Source of the DNA: a virus
DNA: 20,843 nucleotides
IMG/VR virus record: IMGVR_UViG_3300010970_000060
Span: 1 to 20,843 of that record
Strand: one strand, 5' to 3'
Shown here: piece by piece, positions 20,686 through 20,843 of the stretch
Position numbering within the stretch: the stretch's first letter is position 1
Layout: each line of letters opens with the position of its first letter
The notes under the pieces: model-generated
What the model was told of the DNA's origin: nothing
What the model saw: the letters and a program-made list of their open reading frames with translations, nothing else
Databases searched by the model: none
Made by a program: the position numbers and the translations under genes

Positions 20686-20843
20686 TTAGGTTGTCAACAA
20701 GCCTTGCAAGAAGCGGTTAGAAGTAGTCAAGTTACCGGCCCAGCCGTATAACTTAACGATAGCATCTTGGTTAATCGCTTGGCGTTCGCCACCGATAGGT
20801 ACAAAGTTACGCTCTTTGTGTGGGCGTAGGAAGATGTAGTTAG
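20686..20843 (-). CDS. Presumed major capsid protein, C-terminal part
   Basis: The frame is open from the window edge to TAA 20686-20688 and covers the last 52 residues. The visible sequence includes NYIFLRPHKERNFVPIGGER, QAINQDAIVKLYGWAGNLTT and SNRFLQGLLTT. The VKLYGWAGNLTxSNRxLQGLL ending resembles the C-terminus of podophage major capsid proteins as I remember them. The location, first in the late block before a decoration-like gene and the adaptor, agrees with this. The N-terminal region and the portal and terminase genes expected before it lie outside the window, so the call rests on the tail end alone. Confidence 0.65.
   Translation of the reverse strand, partial: NYIFLRPHKERNFVPIGGERQAINQDAIVKLYGWAGNLTTSNRFLQGLLTT

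Noticed and set aside
1-20843. tRNA genes, a CRISPR array or an integrase attachment site.
   Set aside because: No cloverleaf-like segment, no regularly spaced short repeats and no integrase were seen. The regular repeats present are coding repeats of the fibre.

Overview
The window is part of a tailed-phage genome, or possibly a prophage. It is most likely a short-tailed (podovirus-type) phage of a Gram-negative host. The late genes encode a short-tail adaptor and stabilization pair, several candidate ejection proteins and an S74-processed tail fibre. No tape measure or sheath gene is visible. Shine-Dalgarno sites are the AAGGAG type. Base composition is AT-leaning. Several proteins resemble those of betaproteobacterial podophages and uncultured freshwater phages, so an aquatic betaproteobacterial host is a reasonable inference, not a demonstrated one. 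No tRNA, rRNA, CRISPR array, integrase or attachment site was seen. No gene-free stretch exceeds about 140 bases.

Layout. (1) Positions 1-2373, minus strand: an early recombination operon. In transcription order it holds a 55-aa unknown, a 26-aa membrane micropeptide, an acidic 89-aa unknown, a DUF1071/Sak3-type annealing protein, a YqaJ-type exonuclease, an 85-aa protein with an SSB-like acidic tail, and an HNH endonuclease cut by the window edge. (2) 2374-2510: a divergent control region with back-to-back -10-like boxes, a dyad and a repeated box. (3) 2511-6288, plus strand: an early replication operon with a YdaS/Cro-like regulator, a DUF1376 replication protein, a 119-aa unknown, a DnaB-type helicase, a beta-class DNA methyltransferase and two small unknowns. 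(4) 6271-20843, minus strand: the late operon, read right to left. It runs from the presumed major capsid protein (partial) through a small decoration-like protein, a coiled-coil protein, a head-tail adaptor, a stabilization/tail protein, a GNAT acetyltransferase, four candidate ejection or internal proteins and two tail-fibre genes to small unknowns and a lysis cassette. That cassette holds two membrane proteins, a holin and a GH108 endolysin. An HNH homing-type endonuclease sits inside the late operon on the opposite strand.

How the genes fit together. The regulator at 2511 probably chooses between the divergent early transcripts. The leftward operon supplies exonuclease-plus-annealase recombination. 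The rightward operon supplies replication initiation, helicase and DNA modification. Genes are tightly coupled: ATGA and TAATG overlaps are the rule, and variants of that geometry (TTGA for the acetyltransferase, ATAG for the holin) suggest non-ATG starts. Hairpins follow each of the first three capsid-region genes and nowhere else in the late operon, which suggests graded expression. The most unusual signals are the holin frame, which seems to start at an AUA codon, an exact 205-bp duplication inside the tail fibre, a micropeptide gene nested between early genes, and a recurrent AGTGATG start context confined to early genes.
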